A DNA stretch of 64,000 nucleotides from Nitrobacter vulgaris (GTDB taxonomy: Bacteria; Pseudomonadota; Alphaproteobacteria; Rhizobiales; Xanthobacteraceae): positions 1 through 64,000 of the forward strand of contig NZ_JAVDPZ010000010.1 of the NCBI RefSeq assembly GCF_031453995.1, read 5' to 3'. Under the pieces are notes generated by a model. It had not been told where the DNA came from, did not search any database, and saw only the letters and a list, made by a program, of their open reading frames with translations. Shown here piece after piece: positions 50,096 to 57,456 of the stretch (position 1 is its first letter; the number at the start of each line of letters is the position of its first letter). The position numbers and the translations under genes were made by a program.

Positions 50096-50315
50096 AGCGG
50101 AATGAGGAAAGGGCGCAGCGGCTTTCCGCCTGCACCCCGCTTCTCAAAATATTGGAATCGATCACGTTCATGAAAATGCTGCGCTGATCAGCGTGGCAAA
50201 GAGCCTGAACGGTAGGCTGCCTCACGGTCGCGCTTTCTCAGCCCGCGCCGCGACACTCAGGGCGTCGTGCGCGTTCCGATCCATGTGTCGCGGGCGGTAG
50301 TCTAGTTGCGTTAGT
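50096..50315. repeat. Intergenic DNA with a family 3 repeat copy
   Basis: aatcgatcacgttcatga at 50157-50174 matches the minus strand near putA (38730-38750). A GGAAAG/CTTTCC hairpin lies at 50107-50128. No gene is present between the convergent ivd and L,D-transpeptidase genes. Confidence 0.45.
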
Positions 50316-50882
50316 CTAGTTATTGACGACGACGACCGTCGTGCCGATCGGCACGCGGTTATAAAGGTCCACCACGTCCTCGTTCGTCATGCGGAAACAA
50401 CCAGAGGACACCGCCTGACCGATCGTCTCCGGTTCGTTGGAGCCGTGGATGCGATAGAGCGTGGAGCCGAGATACATCGCGCGCGCGCCGAGAGGGTTTT
50501 CGAGTCCGCCCTTCATGTGGCGCGGCAGATCGGGGCGACGCGCGATCATTTGCGCGGGCGGGGTCCAGCTCGGCCATTCCTTCTTGGCGCTGATGCGGTG
50601 GACGCCGCTCCAGCGGAATCCGTCGCGGCCGACGCCGATACCGTATCTCAGCGCCTGGCCTTGGGGGAGGACGAGATAGAGCCTCCGTTCCCCGGTCCTT
50701 ATGACAATGGTGCCCGGCGCATACCGGCTCGGGAAATAGACAAGCTGCCGCGGGACCGGACTTGCGGATGTAAAATTGGGACCGAAATTCATGAAGTCGC
50801 CCGTATCAACGTACTGGGCGAAAGCGGACTTTCCACTGAAAACAAAGGCGATGGCAATCAAAAGAGCCAGAATGCGCGTCAT
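50316..50882 (-). CDS. L,D-transpeptidase (YkuD-domain, ErfK/YbiS-like)
   Basis: A 188-residue exported cell-wall enzyme. A signal peptide (RILALLIAIAFVFSGKSAFA) is followed by the YkuD domain: PGTIVIRTGERRLYLVLPQG, YGIGVGRDGFRWSG, and the catalytic motif with His in YRIHGSNEPETIG and Cys in VSSGCFRMTNEDVVDLY. Such enzymes form 3-3 crosslinks in peptidoglycan or attach proteins to it; in Rhizobiales 3-3 crosslinks are abundant. The gene stands alone, reading away from the ThDP-enzyme gene. Confidence 0.93.
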   Translation of the reverse strand: MTRILALLIAIAFVFSGKSAFAQYVDTGDFMNFGPNFTSASPVPRQLVYFPSRYAPGTIVIRTGERRLYLVLPQGQALRYGIGVGRDGFRWSGVHRISAKKEWPSWTPPAQMIARRPDLPRHMKGGLENPLGARAMYLGSTLYRIHGSNEPETIGQAVSSGCFRMTNEDVVDLYNRVPIGTTVVVVNN

Positions 50883-51112
50883 TATTTCCTCGCATCAATC
50901 GATTTCACTGTGAGACTGGCCATAATTCGTCCAATTTCGCAAGCCGCGGCCGTGCAAGGATACTCCTTCTCCGCCGTCGTTTGCGAAAAAGCCCCAGCTC
51001 CAAGTCCTGGTTTATGCGGGACCGCCAACAGTCATAGGGCAAGCCAGGGTAAGGACGTGGCGGGAATAATGTTGATCTCAGGGTTACCGAAAAATGAAAC
51101 CGGAGCGCAACG

Positions 51113-52657
51113 ATGAACGGCGCCGAAAGTCTGGTCCGAACGCTGATCAAAAACGGCGTGGATATTTGCTTCGCCAATCCTGGCACGTCGGAAATGCATT
51201 TTGTCGCAGCGCTGGACCGGGTGGAGGGAATGCGCTGCGTGCTCGGATTGTTCGAAGGCGTGGTGACCGGCGCTGCAGACGGCTATTTCCGTATGAAGGG
51301 CGCGCCGGCCTGTACCCTGCTTCATCTCGGTCCAGGCCTCGCCAATGGCCTTGCCAACCTTCACAACGCCAAGAAAGCCAGCTCAGGCATCGTCAATATT
51401 GTCGGCCAGCACGCGCTCCACCATATCGAATGCAACGCTCCGCTGACGTCGGATATCGAGGGGCTTGCTCGGCCGATGTCGGCCTGGGTCCGCACCTCGC
51501 CGGATTCGAGGTCGGTCGCTCGAGACGGCGCCGCGGCCATCGCCGCGGCCCAGAGTTCGCCGCCGCAAATCGCAACGCTGATCTTGCCCGCCGACGCCGC
51601 ATGGAGCGATGCCGATGACGTTGCCGACGTAACCGAGACGTTGCAGCGCCCGGATTATTCGTCGCAGGCGATCGAGAGCACAGCGAAGATCCTGCGCGGC
51701 AGCGGAGAGACTCTGCTTCTACTCGCCGGTAGCGCGCTGACTGAAAGGGGATTGGCGCTGGCTGCTGGCATCGCCGGCAAGACAGGCTGCAAGGTGATGG
51801 GAGAGACCTTTAACGCGCGCATGGCGCGCGGCCGGGGCCGTTTTTTCGTGGATCGCATTCCCTACCCGGTCGAACAGGCGTTGTCGGTTCTGAAGCCGTT
51901 CAGGAACATCATCCTGGTTGAAGCCAACGATCCCGTCGCTTTCTTCGCTTATCCGGACAAGCCGAGCTTCTTGAAGCCGGAGGGCTGCGATGTGCATCGC
52001 ATGACGGCGAATGGCGAAAACTCGATAGCTGCGCTGGAAGCACTGGCCGGTGCTGTCGGCGCCAGGCTGCGGGATGCGAAACCGCAGAAGCCAACCGACA
52101 TTACGTGGCCGGAGGGGCCGCTCAATCATACGTCCATCGCGCAGGCCATCGCGATGGCGATTCCGGAAAATGCCATCGTCATCGACGAGGCGATCACGAC
52201 GGGCCGTAAATTCTTTCCGTCGACAGCCTTCGCCGCGCCGCATGATTGGCTGCAGAACATGGGCGGTTCGATCGGATTTTCGACGCCGGTGGCGATCGGC
52301 GCCGCGGTGGCTTGCCCCGAACGCAAAGTGATCTGCATGGTCGGCGACGGCAGCGCGATGTACACGCTGCAATCGCTATGGACGCAGGCCCGCGAAGGCC
52401 TCAACGTCCTCACGATCGTTTTCTCCAATCGCATGTATCAAATTCTGCGAGGCGAATTCGACGGTGTTGGCGCTGGCGAACCCGGCAAGAAGGCGATGGA
52501 CATGCTGAGCCTCGATCGTCCCGCGCTCGACTGGGTGACGCTTGGCAGAGGCATGGGGGTTCAGGGCCGCGCTGTCACCACGGCCGACGAGTTCAACAAG
52601 GCGCTTGCCGAGGCCATGGCCGAGCAGGGGCCGCGCTTGATCGACGTACAGATGTGA
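51113..52657 (+). CDS. Thiamine-diphosphate-dependent enzyme, acetolactate synthase large subunit-like
   Basis: A 514-residue ThDP enzyme. The N-terminal domain carries the catalytic Glu in LGLFEGVVTGAADGYFR and a His pair region HALHHIECNAPL. The central domain (about 190-330) is followed by the ThDP-Mg domain with VGDGSAMYTLQSLWTQAREG, then LNVLTIVFSNRMYQIL. Databases usually call such proteins acetolactate synthase, but the length and sequence resemble the benzoylformate-decarboxylase-like branch, and no ilvN is adjacent. The reaction is therefore uncertain: a 2-oxo-acid decarboxylase or lyase. It is followed by a phosphatase gene. Confidence 0.82.
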   Translation: MNGAESLVRTLIKNGVDICFANPGTSEMHFVAALDRVEGMRCVLGLFEGVVTGAADGYFRMKGAPACTLLHLGPGLANGLANLHNAKKASSGIVNIVGQHALHHIECNAPLTSDIEGLARPMSAWVRTSPDSRSVARDGAAAIAAAQSSPPQIATLILPADAAWSDADDVADVTETLQRPDYSSQAIESTAKILRGSGETLLLLAGSALTERGLALAAGIAGKTGCKVMGETFNARMARGRGRFFVDRIPYPVEQALSVLKPFRNIILVEANDPVAFFAYPDKPSFLKPEGCDVHRMTANGENSIAALEALAGAVGARLRDAKPQKPTDITWPEGPLNHTSIAQAIAMAIPENAIVIDEAITTGRKFFPSTAFAAPHDWLQNMGGSIGFSTPVAIGAAVACPERKVICMVGDGSAMYTLQSLWTQAREGLNVLTIVFSNRMYQILRGEFDGVGAGEPGKKAMDMLSLDRPALDWVTLGRGMGVQGRAVTTADEFNKALAEAMAEQGPRLIDVQM

Positions 52658-52736
52658 CGACGATGCAGGATGCAGTCGTAAACAATGGTCGATGCGTTGA
52701 GCGCGGCGGGGAGGTGCCCCGGGTGCGGGAGCCTTC

Positions 52737-53411
52737 ATGAGCCTGACCTATGTCATTCCCGACATCCACGGCCGCTTCGATCTGTTGAGCGAGGCCTTGC
52801 ACGGAGTTCATGCCCACGCCGCTGGCAATGGGGGGACGCTCGTCATGCTCGGCGACTATGTCGACAAGGGGCCGGACAGCAGCAAGGTCATCGCTCGCTT
52901 GCGGCGCGGAATGCCGGACGGCTGGACCTTCGTTCCGCTCAAGGGCAATCACGATGCGATGATGGTTACGGCGTGGCGTGACCCCGCGGAAATGACGCGC
53001 TGGCTGGAACACGGCGGCGATGCGGTCCTGGAATCCTACGGCAGTGATCCCTTCGTGATTCCGGAGGCCGACATTGCCTGGCTCGAGGCGCTGCCGCTCA
53101 TGCATATCGATGCGCACCGCATCTATGTTCACGCCGGGCTCGATCCCGGAGTTGGACTTGACGCGCAGCCCGAAATCACGCTGCTCTGGAAACGCTATCC
53201 CCAAGGCGAAGCGGCCGGATTCGAGGGCCGTCATATCGTGCATGGACACAACTCGTTTGCTGAGGGACCGGAAATGTACCAAGGCCGGACCAATCTCGAC
53301 ACCAGGGCGTGGCGAACCGGCCGCCTCGTGACTGGCGTGTTCGATGATGCATATCCTGGTGGGCCGGTCGATTTCATCGTCGTTCATGGCTCGACTCAAG
53401 GGACCTCGTGA
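52737..53411 (+). CDS. Serine/threonine-type metallophosphatase (PrpA/ApaH-like)
   Basis: A 224-residue calcineurin-like phosphoesterase. The metal-binding motifs are in order: YVIPDIHGRFDLLSEAL (D-x-H), VMLGDYVDKGPDSSKVI (G-D-x-V-D-x-G), VPLKGNHDAMM (G-N-H-D/E), then late His residues in YVHAGLDPG and HIVHGHNSF. The short form without extra domains fits bacterial protein phosphatases of the PrpA/PrpB group or diadenosine polyphosphatase. The start lies 79 bases after the ThDP-enzyme stop. The substrate is not determinable. Confidence 0.87.
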   Translation: MSLTYVIPDIHGRFDLLSEALHGVHAHAAGNGGTLVMLGDYVDKGPDSSKVIARLRRGMPDGWTFVPLKGNHDAMMVTAWRDPAEMTRWLEHGGDAVLESYGSDPFVIPEADIAWLEALPLMHIDAHRIYVHAGLDPGVGLDAQPEITLLWKRYPQGEAAGFEGRHIVHGHNSFAEGPEMYQGRTNLDTRAWRTGRLVTGVFDDAYPGGPVDFIVVHGSTQGTS

Positions 53412-53503
53412 CTCCGGCTTTGAAGAGGTTAAAGCTGGAACCGCACGCCCCTCGGATAAGAAGACGACCGGTTTCTTTCGTGGGATAGCCGGATGGTTTT
53501 ATC

Positions 53504-53797
53504 TTGACGGCTGCTCGCGGCGCAGGTCTTCGTGTGGCAATGGACAAGGTCTCGAACTCGGTTACGAAACTGCAGGCGACGTTCCGCATCACGCTGAATG
53601 GCGAGTCCGTCGCCATCGCTACGGTCGGACAGGCCTACGACTTCATCACCCGCCTGAGCACCGCCGAGTGGGTGGAGTTTAGCACGCTGCACGAGGACGC
53701 GTGCGCCGCGCTCGAGGCCGCCGCGGGCAACGCGATGCTGAGCCGCAAGGCGACCGATGCATTGCGAGCGTTGTTCGCGCGAACAAAATTGTTGTGA
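53504..53797 (+). CDS. DUF982-family small protein
   Basis: A 97-residue protein, or 85 if it starts at the internal ATG at 53540 (MDKVSNSVTK). The core IATVGQAYDFITRLSTAEWV and the DACAALEAAAGNAMLSRKA tail match the DUF982 family, which is widespread and multi-copy in Rhizobiales plasmids and chromosomes and has no known function. It lies between the phosphatase gene and tRNA-Val. Confidence 0.75.
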   Translation: MTAARGAGLRVAMDKVSNSVTKLQATFRITLNGESVAIATVGQAYDFITRLSTAEWVEFSTLHEDACAALEAAAGNAMLSRKATDALRALFARTKLL

Positions 53798-53844
53798 CTG
53801 ATCGGGCGGGGCCATGAGGGCGCGCCGCGTGGCTAAATCCAAAA

Positions 53845-53919
53845 TGGTGGGCGCACAAGGGATCGAACCTTGGACCTCTCCCGTGTGAAGGGAACGCTCT
53901 CCCGCTGAGCTATGCGCCC
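53845..53919 (-). tRNA. tRNA-Val (anticodon CAC)
   Basis: The reverse complement folds into a cloverleaf: acceptor GGGCGCA/TGCGCCC, D-arm GCTCAGCGGGAGAGC, anticodon stem with loop TTCACAC giving anticodon CAC, T-arm GGTTCGATCCC, and an encoded CCA at 53845-53847. Confidence 0.96.
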
Positions 53920-54289
53920 GGAATCGTCATCTGCCGTGAAGGATTCCCAGGCCTCGGTGTCGAATCCGACCCGACGCGGCGACGAAGCCGCGATTTAGGG
54001 AATGCAGGGCAGGAGTGTCAAGCGAACTTGTACCTGCCGCTCGAAGCCAAGGGAAGCCAAGGGAAACCAAGGCAGTTCCGAACCATAACCATCACTGCGG
54101 TCCAGCCGTCTACGTCTGTCAGCGGGCCATCACTGAACCTGAACCGCCAGCGGATCCCGCAAGGGCGGTTGGCGGACGATCTCATTCCCGAACAACTGAC
54201 TCGCTTTCCGACAGCGCCAGGTGCATACTCTTAAGGTTCCGGAGAACGCTGCCCGCGCTCCGCCCCCTTTTGAAGCAGGGAGCAACGCC
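53920..54289. other. Accessory stretch next to tRNA-Val, with short tandem repeat
   Basis: About 370 bases without a supported gene. It contains three tandem copies of a 10-base unit, gaagccaagg / gaagccaagg / gaaaccaagg (54043-54072). The surrounding frames have no recognised domain. Confidence 0.5.
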
Positions 54290-54490
54290 ATGAGGGTGCA
54301 ACGTGGTTCTCGTCAGCTAAAGTCCTTGAAAGATCGTCTGGCCGAGTTTGTGGCAGGTGTCCGCAAGGCTACCGACGAACTTCCTCCGTACGCGCGCGGG
54401 GATGAAGCGTTGAGGAAACGCCGTCTATCGGACATTGCGGCCCATATAGAGGGCTGGGCAAATTCCTCGGGGTTGCAGACGCCGAAGTGA
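54290..54490 (+). CDS. Small hypothetical protein
   Basis: A 66-residue basic protein (SRQLKSLKDRLAEFVAGVRK, then HIEGWANSSGLQTPK). The ATG at 54290 has GGGAGC eight bases upstream. The C-terminal HI-x-x-WANS-x-GLQ-PK motif looks like a small protein group I associate with Bradyrhizobium relatives, but I cannot confirm it. It is helical, without signal or membrane segment. Function unknown. Confidence 0.55.
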   Translation: MRVQRGSRQLKSLKDRLAEFVAGVRKATDELPPYARGDEALRKRRLSDIAAHIEGWANSSGLQTPK

Positions 54491-54608
54491 TGCTGGTTAT
54501 GCCCGTTTCGCGTCAAGCCTACGTGCCGGCGACGTGGAGAAATCGTGTGCGGATGTTTTGCTGACATTTGCCCAGATGATGCTGTGAGGGTGGCTTCAAG
54601 GGGATCAA

Positions 54609-54634
54609 GAAAAAAAGCCATTCCCTTTCAGGAA
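54609..54634 (-). terminator. Minus-strand intrinsic terminator without an assigned gene
   Basis: AGCCATTCC and GGAATGGCT form a perfect 9-bp stem with a 6-base loop, followed on the minus strand by TTTTTTT. No credible minus-strand protein gene ends here, so the transcript that stops at this site is unexplained. Confidence 0.7.
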
Positions 54635-54992
54635 TGGCTAAAGGCGAGCTATGGAGGTCGTCCAGCCCTGTGTACTGCCGTTACCTTGTTTGCAGCCATA
54701 CGCGGCAAGAATGGCCCATGTTTGCTGATTCGGCTGCAACATGATTGACACAGTTCTTTTCGGTCGGCTTTTCAGAGGCGCAAGCAATAGTCCGATCGTG
54801 CAGTGTCAGGCGGTGCCGCGCTGATCCGGCTGTTACTGTGGAGCGTGCGGGTCTGTTCGCGGGTGTCTTACGAGGCGTTCGGGATTGCCCACCAGCAGAC
54901 ACTCGCCGTTGCGGGAAGGCGTACCCCTTTATTGGCGAGGGAACGACCGGTGTTTCTGACGGTTGGCAAATTGAATTATCGGGAGGAACGCC

Positions 54993-55181
54993 ATGCCTTA
55001 CGCACTCTTTGATCACGACGTACGTATCGGCGAATCAGCGTCGACGGAATTGGGTGCCTGGCAAAATGCGCTGCGGGCTGGCCTCATTTCGGATATTCCC
55101 GTCGCCGACGAGCAAGGCGGTCAGGTTTTGCCGCGAGGCCTCACCGTGAAGCGGATGGATGAAAAGGGCGGCCGCGATTAG
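54993..55181 (+). CDS. Small hypothetical protein
   Basis: A 62-residue protein with a good ribosome site (GGGAGGAACGCC before the ATG). The sequence begins MPYALFDHDVRIGESASTEL and ends LTVKRMDEKGGRD. The M-x-Y-x-L-F-D-H-D opening and the following T-E-x-x-A-W element resemble a short protein type common in Bradyrhizobium relatives. Soluble; function unknown. Confidence 0.55.
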   Translation: MPYALFDHDVRIGESASTELGAWQNALRAGLISDIPVADEQGGQVLPRGLTVKRMDEKGGRD

Positions 55182-55335
55182 AGCGGGATCCTGACGTCAC
55201 GACGAGCTGAACCGCCGACGGTTGTTGGAACCGGCACGGAGCGCGACCGGGCAGTCAGGATAGCAAAGGAAATATCTTGCGTTACAGCATAATATGGGTT
55301 TCTTTCGAGCAAAGGTATCTTCACGGAGAATAGAA

Positions 55336-55761
55336 ATGACGGCTCCATCATCGAAGGGTGTGGCCGAAGAGGATCTGCGTCTCATTGCGCTCTCACTTAT
55401 CTCCGAGGCGCCCCGTCACGGCTACGACGTCATCCAAACGATCGAGAAAATGACGGCTGACTGGTTTTTACCCGGTCCCAACGTCGTTCATCCGATGCTG
55501 GCCAAGCTTGTGGAAGAGCGCTGTCTGACCGCATCTGCTGATCCTCCGAGACTTTTCACCATCACGGACGAAGGCCACGCCTATCTTGAGCAGCATCGTG
55601 ATCGCGCCGATGCCGTCCTAAATCGTCTGAAGGCTCTCGGCGAGCGCGTCACCCGCTGGCGGCAGGCTCTCGGAGTTGCGGAAAGGCAGAAGGAGGCCGA
55701 CGCGGATGCTACGGAGGGACTGCTGGATGTCCTTGCCCGTGCGGCGATGCCGAGGAAATAG
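55336..55761 (+). CDS. PadR-family transcriptional regulator
   Basis: A 141-residue regulator. The winged helix-turn-helix shows EEDLRLIALSLISEAPRHGY, DVIQTIEKMTADWFLPGPNV, HPMLAKLVEERCLTAS and RLFTITDEGHAYLEQHR (the wing). The C-terminal helices (about 85-141) form the dimer arm. The ATG at 55336 has GGAG nine bases upstream; an in-frame start at 55294 would add 14 residues. PadR proteins usually repress a neighbouring efflux or catabolic gene, but none is adjacent; the FNT gene downstream reads the other way, 620 bases off. Confidence 0.88.
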   Translation: MTAPSSKGVAEEDLRLIALSLISEAPRHGYDVIQTIEKMTADWFLPGPNVVHPMLAKLVEERCLTASADPPRLFTITDEGHAYLEQHRDRADAVLNRLKALGERVTRWRQALGVAERQKEADADATEGLLDVLARAAMPRK

Positions 55762-56273
55762 CCTTGCGTAAAACGAAGCTGGCGCGGCGACGCTTTGAAG
55801 TGAACGGGTTGGTGGGGACGATCGCGGCATAACGGAGCGCAGCCGCGGCCTTTGTAAGGCCGCCTTCGATCACGCTCGGCACCAGCCGCTCGACCTTTCG
55901 GTGTCAGGGGCGCATTCTTGTGGATGTTGTATAGGCTCGAGGATATCGAAGCTTTGCAACCTCAGCTTCCTCGGTTCAGTTCAGACGGACAACCTTGTTG
56001 AAAGCTCCAGAGCCTTTCCGAGCGAACTGAATCGTTGATGAGTCTCAAGGAGCTTGTGATCTGATTCACGCTGTCTGCCGAATCGGAAACCCGCAGCCAT
56101 AGCTCGCAATTTGTTCTGATCACAGATGTCTCGGCGCTGACCGCTCAATTCTTCTTTCGAGAACTATTAGGATGCGCGGGTCATAGGCGGTCGAACAACA
56201 TCGTTCTTCGAACCGGCCATCCCCGCGCATATTGCAAGAGCACAGATCGGGTCTATGCAATCGGCAATCGATC
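55762..56273. other. Gene-free stretch after padR
   Basis: About 510 bases. A perfect 8-bp hairpin with a 3-base loop lies at 55845-55863 (GCGGCCTT/AAGGCCGC) without a U run. No gene, transposase fragment or RNA was recognised. Confidence 0.45.
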
Positions 56274-56384
56274 TATAGCGTTTTCGAACGAAGTGGATGC
56301 CGGTTCGCGTAAAGAAAACGCGTCAAAACATAAGATAGAGTTCCGCTTCTGATTCCATCGGAATCAGAAGCGGAAAAGCTCTAG
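56274..56384 (+). repeat. Dispersed intergenic repeat, family 1 (copy B) with long hairpin
   Basis: tatagcgttttcgaacgaag, then ccggttcgcgtaaagaaaac closely matches copy A. It ends in a perfect 16-bp stem (56341-56356 with 56360-56375) around a 3-base loop, and aaaagctcta follows. It directly abuts the stop of the FNT gene and could end its transcript. Confidence 0.85.
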
Positions 56385-57199
56385 TCCCTCTGCAGGGTAT
56401 GCGTGAAGTACCACAGTGTGCCGTTGAGCACCATCGCACCCAGGATATTGCCGATTGTGACCGGGATCTGATTCCATACCCACCACTCGTAGATGCTCAC
56501 GTTGGCACCCGAGAGGATAGCGGTTGGGAACAGCCACATGTTGACCACGGTGTGCTCGAATCCCAGCGCGAAGAACATCCCGATCGGGATCCACATCAGC
56601 ACCACCCGGCCCAAGGTGCTGCGCGTGGCTTTGGACATGACGGACCCGAGGCTCACCAGCCAGTTACAAAGGACGCCTTTGCCAATGGCGGCGCACCAGC
56701 CAATCGCGCCGTAATGGATATAGCTCACCTTGCTCTCGGCGGTCTTGGCGATCACTTTGAGCATGCTGTCCGGCTCGATGGACCCGCCTTTGGTCAATGA
56801 GAACCACAGCAGCCAGCCGAAGAATATGCCTCCCAGAAGGTTGCCCACCATAGTCCATGTCCAGTTACGAACTAACTGGAACGGCGTAATCGTCCCGGCG
56901 TACATGCCGATGGGCATCGTCGCGAAGCTGCCCGTCGCCATCTCCAGGCCGAGGAAGCTCAGTGTGACGTAGCCCGCCGGGAAGACAAGTCCGGCTACCG
57001 CGAGCGGTATGCCCGCTGCAACCATGGCGAAGGTCACACAGGCTCCATAGGCCAGAAAGGGTGTACACAAGAAGCCGCGAATGAGTAGGTGAATGGTACC
57101 GAACTTAGCTTTCTTGGCGGCATCCGCCGCAATCGCGGCGCCCATATCGGACGGCGGCACCGTTTCGATCACAACGCTGGCGTTCGCATAATCGGCCAT
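56381..57199 (-). CDS. Formate/nitrite transporter family protein
   Basis: A 272-residue FNT channel of the inner membrane with six helices. Visible family segments are GTIHLLIRGFLCTPFLAYGA, SFLGLEMATGSFATMPIGMY, RNWTWTMVGNLLGGIFFGWL, AIGKGVLCNWLVSLGSVMSK, IGMFFALGFEHTVVNMWLFP and VTIGNILGAMVLNGTLWYF. The GVLCNWLV and FEHTVVNM motifs are those of FocA/NirC. The ATG at 57199 has GGGGGG upstream. Whether it moves nitrite, formate or another small anion cannot be read from sequence. No nitrite reductase or formate enzyme is adjacent. A palindrome 76-85 bases upstream may be its operator. Confidence 0.92.
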   Translation of the reverse strand: MADYANASVVIETVPPSDMGAAIAADAAKKAKFGTIHLLIRGFLCTPFLAYGACVTFAMVAAGIPLAVAGLVFPAGYVTLSFLGLEMATGSFATMPIGMYAGTITPFQLVRNWTWTMVGNLLGGIFFGWLLWFSLTKGGSIEPDSMLKVIAKTAESKVSYIHYGAIGWCAAIGKGVLCNWLVSLGSVMSKATRSTLGRVVLMWIPIGMFFALGFEHTVVNMWLFPTAILSGANVSIYEWWVWNQIPVTIGNILGAMVLNGTLWYFTHTLQRD

Positions 57200-57274
57200 T
57201 GCGTTCCCCCCTGTGTATTGATTTTTCCGATCACCGCCCCGTTCAGGCAGCGCCGTTATCACTCAAATGCATAT

Positions 57275-57284
57275 CAGATATCTG
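57275..57284. promoter_or_regulatory. Palindrome upstream of the FNT gene
   Basis: CAGATATCTG is a perfect 10-base palindrome inside an AT-rich stretch (atgcatatcagatatctgta), about 80 bases before the FNT start codon. It is a candidate operator; the regulator is unknown. Confidence 0.35.
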
Positions 57285-57456
57285 TATATCGTGCAACGGC
57301 GAGGCCGGGGTAGCCGCGCGCGAATCAGACTCGACACGCGCGGGTAGAATCTCACGCGCGGGCAGAACCATTGAGCGCTTTTAACGAGGCGCAAGCGATC
57401 GCCGGCGCAGCTGCAAAGCGCCGTGCTGATCTTTGTTTACCTGGAGGATGGACCGA

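Noticed and set aside
54043..54072. Short tandem units considered as a CRISPR array
   Set aside because: Units are 10 bases with no spacers, and no cas genes are present.
54681..55016. 111-codon minus-strand frame ahead of the orphan terminator
   Set aside because: Low-complexity basic composition, no ribosome site and no domain; an RNA is more plausible.
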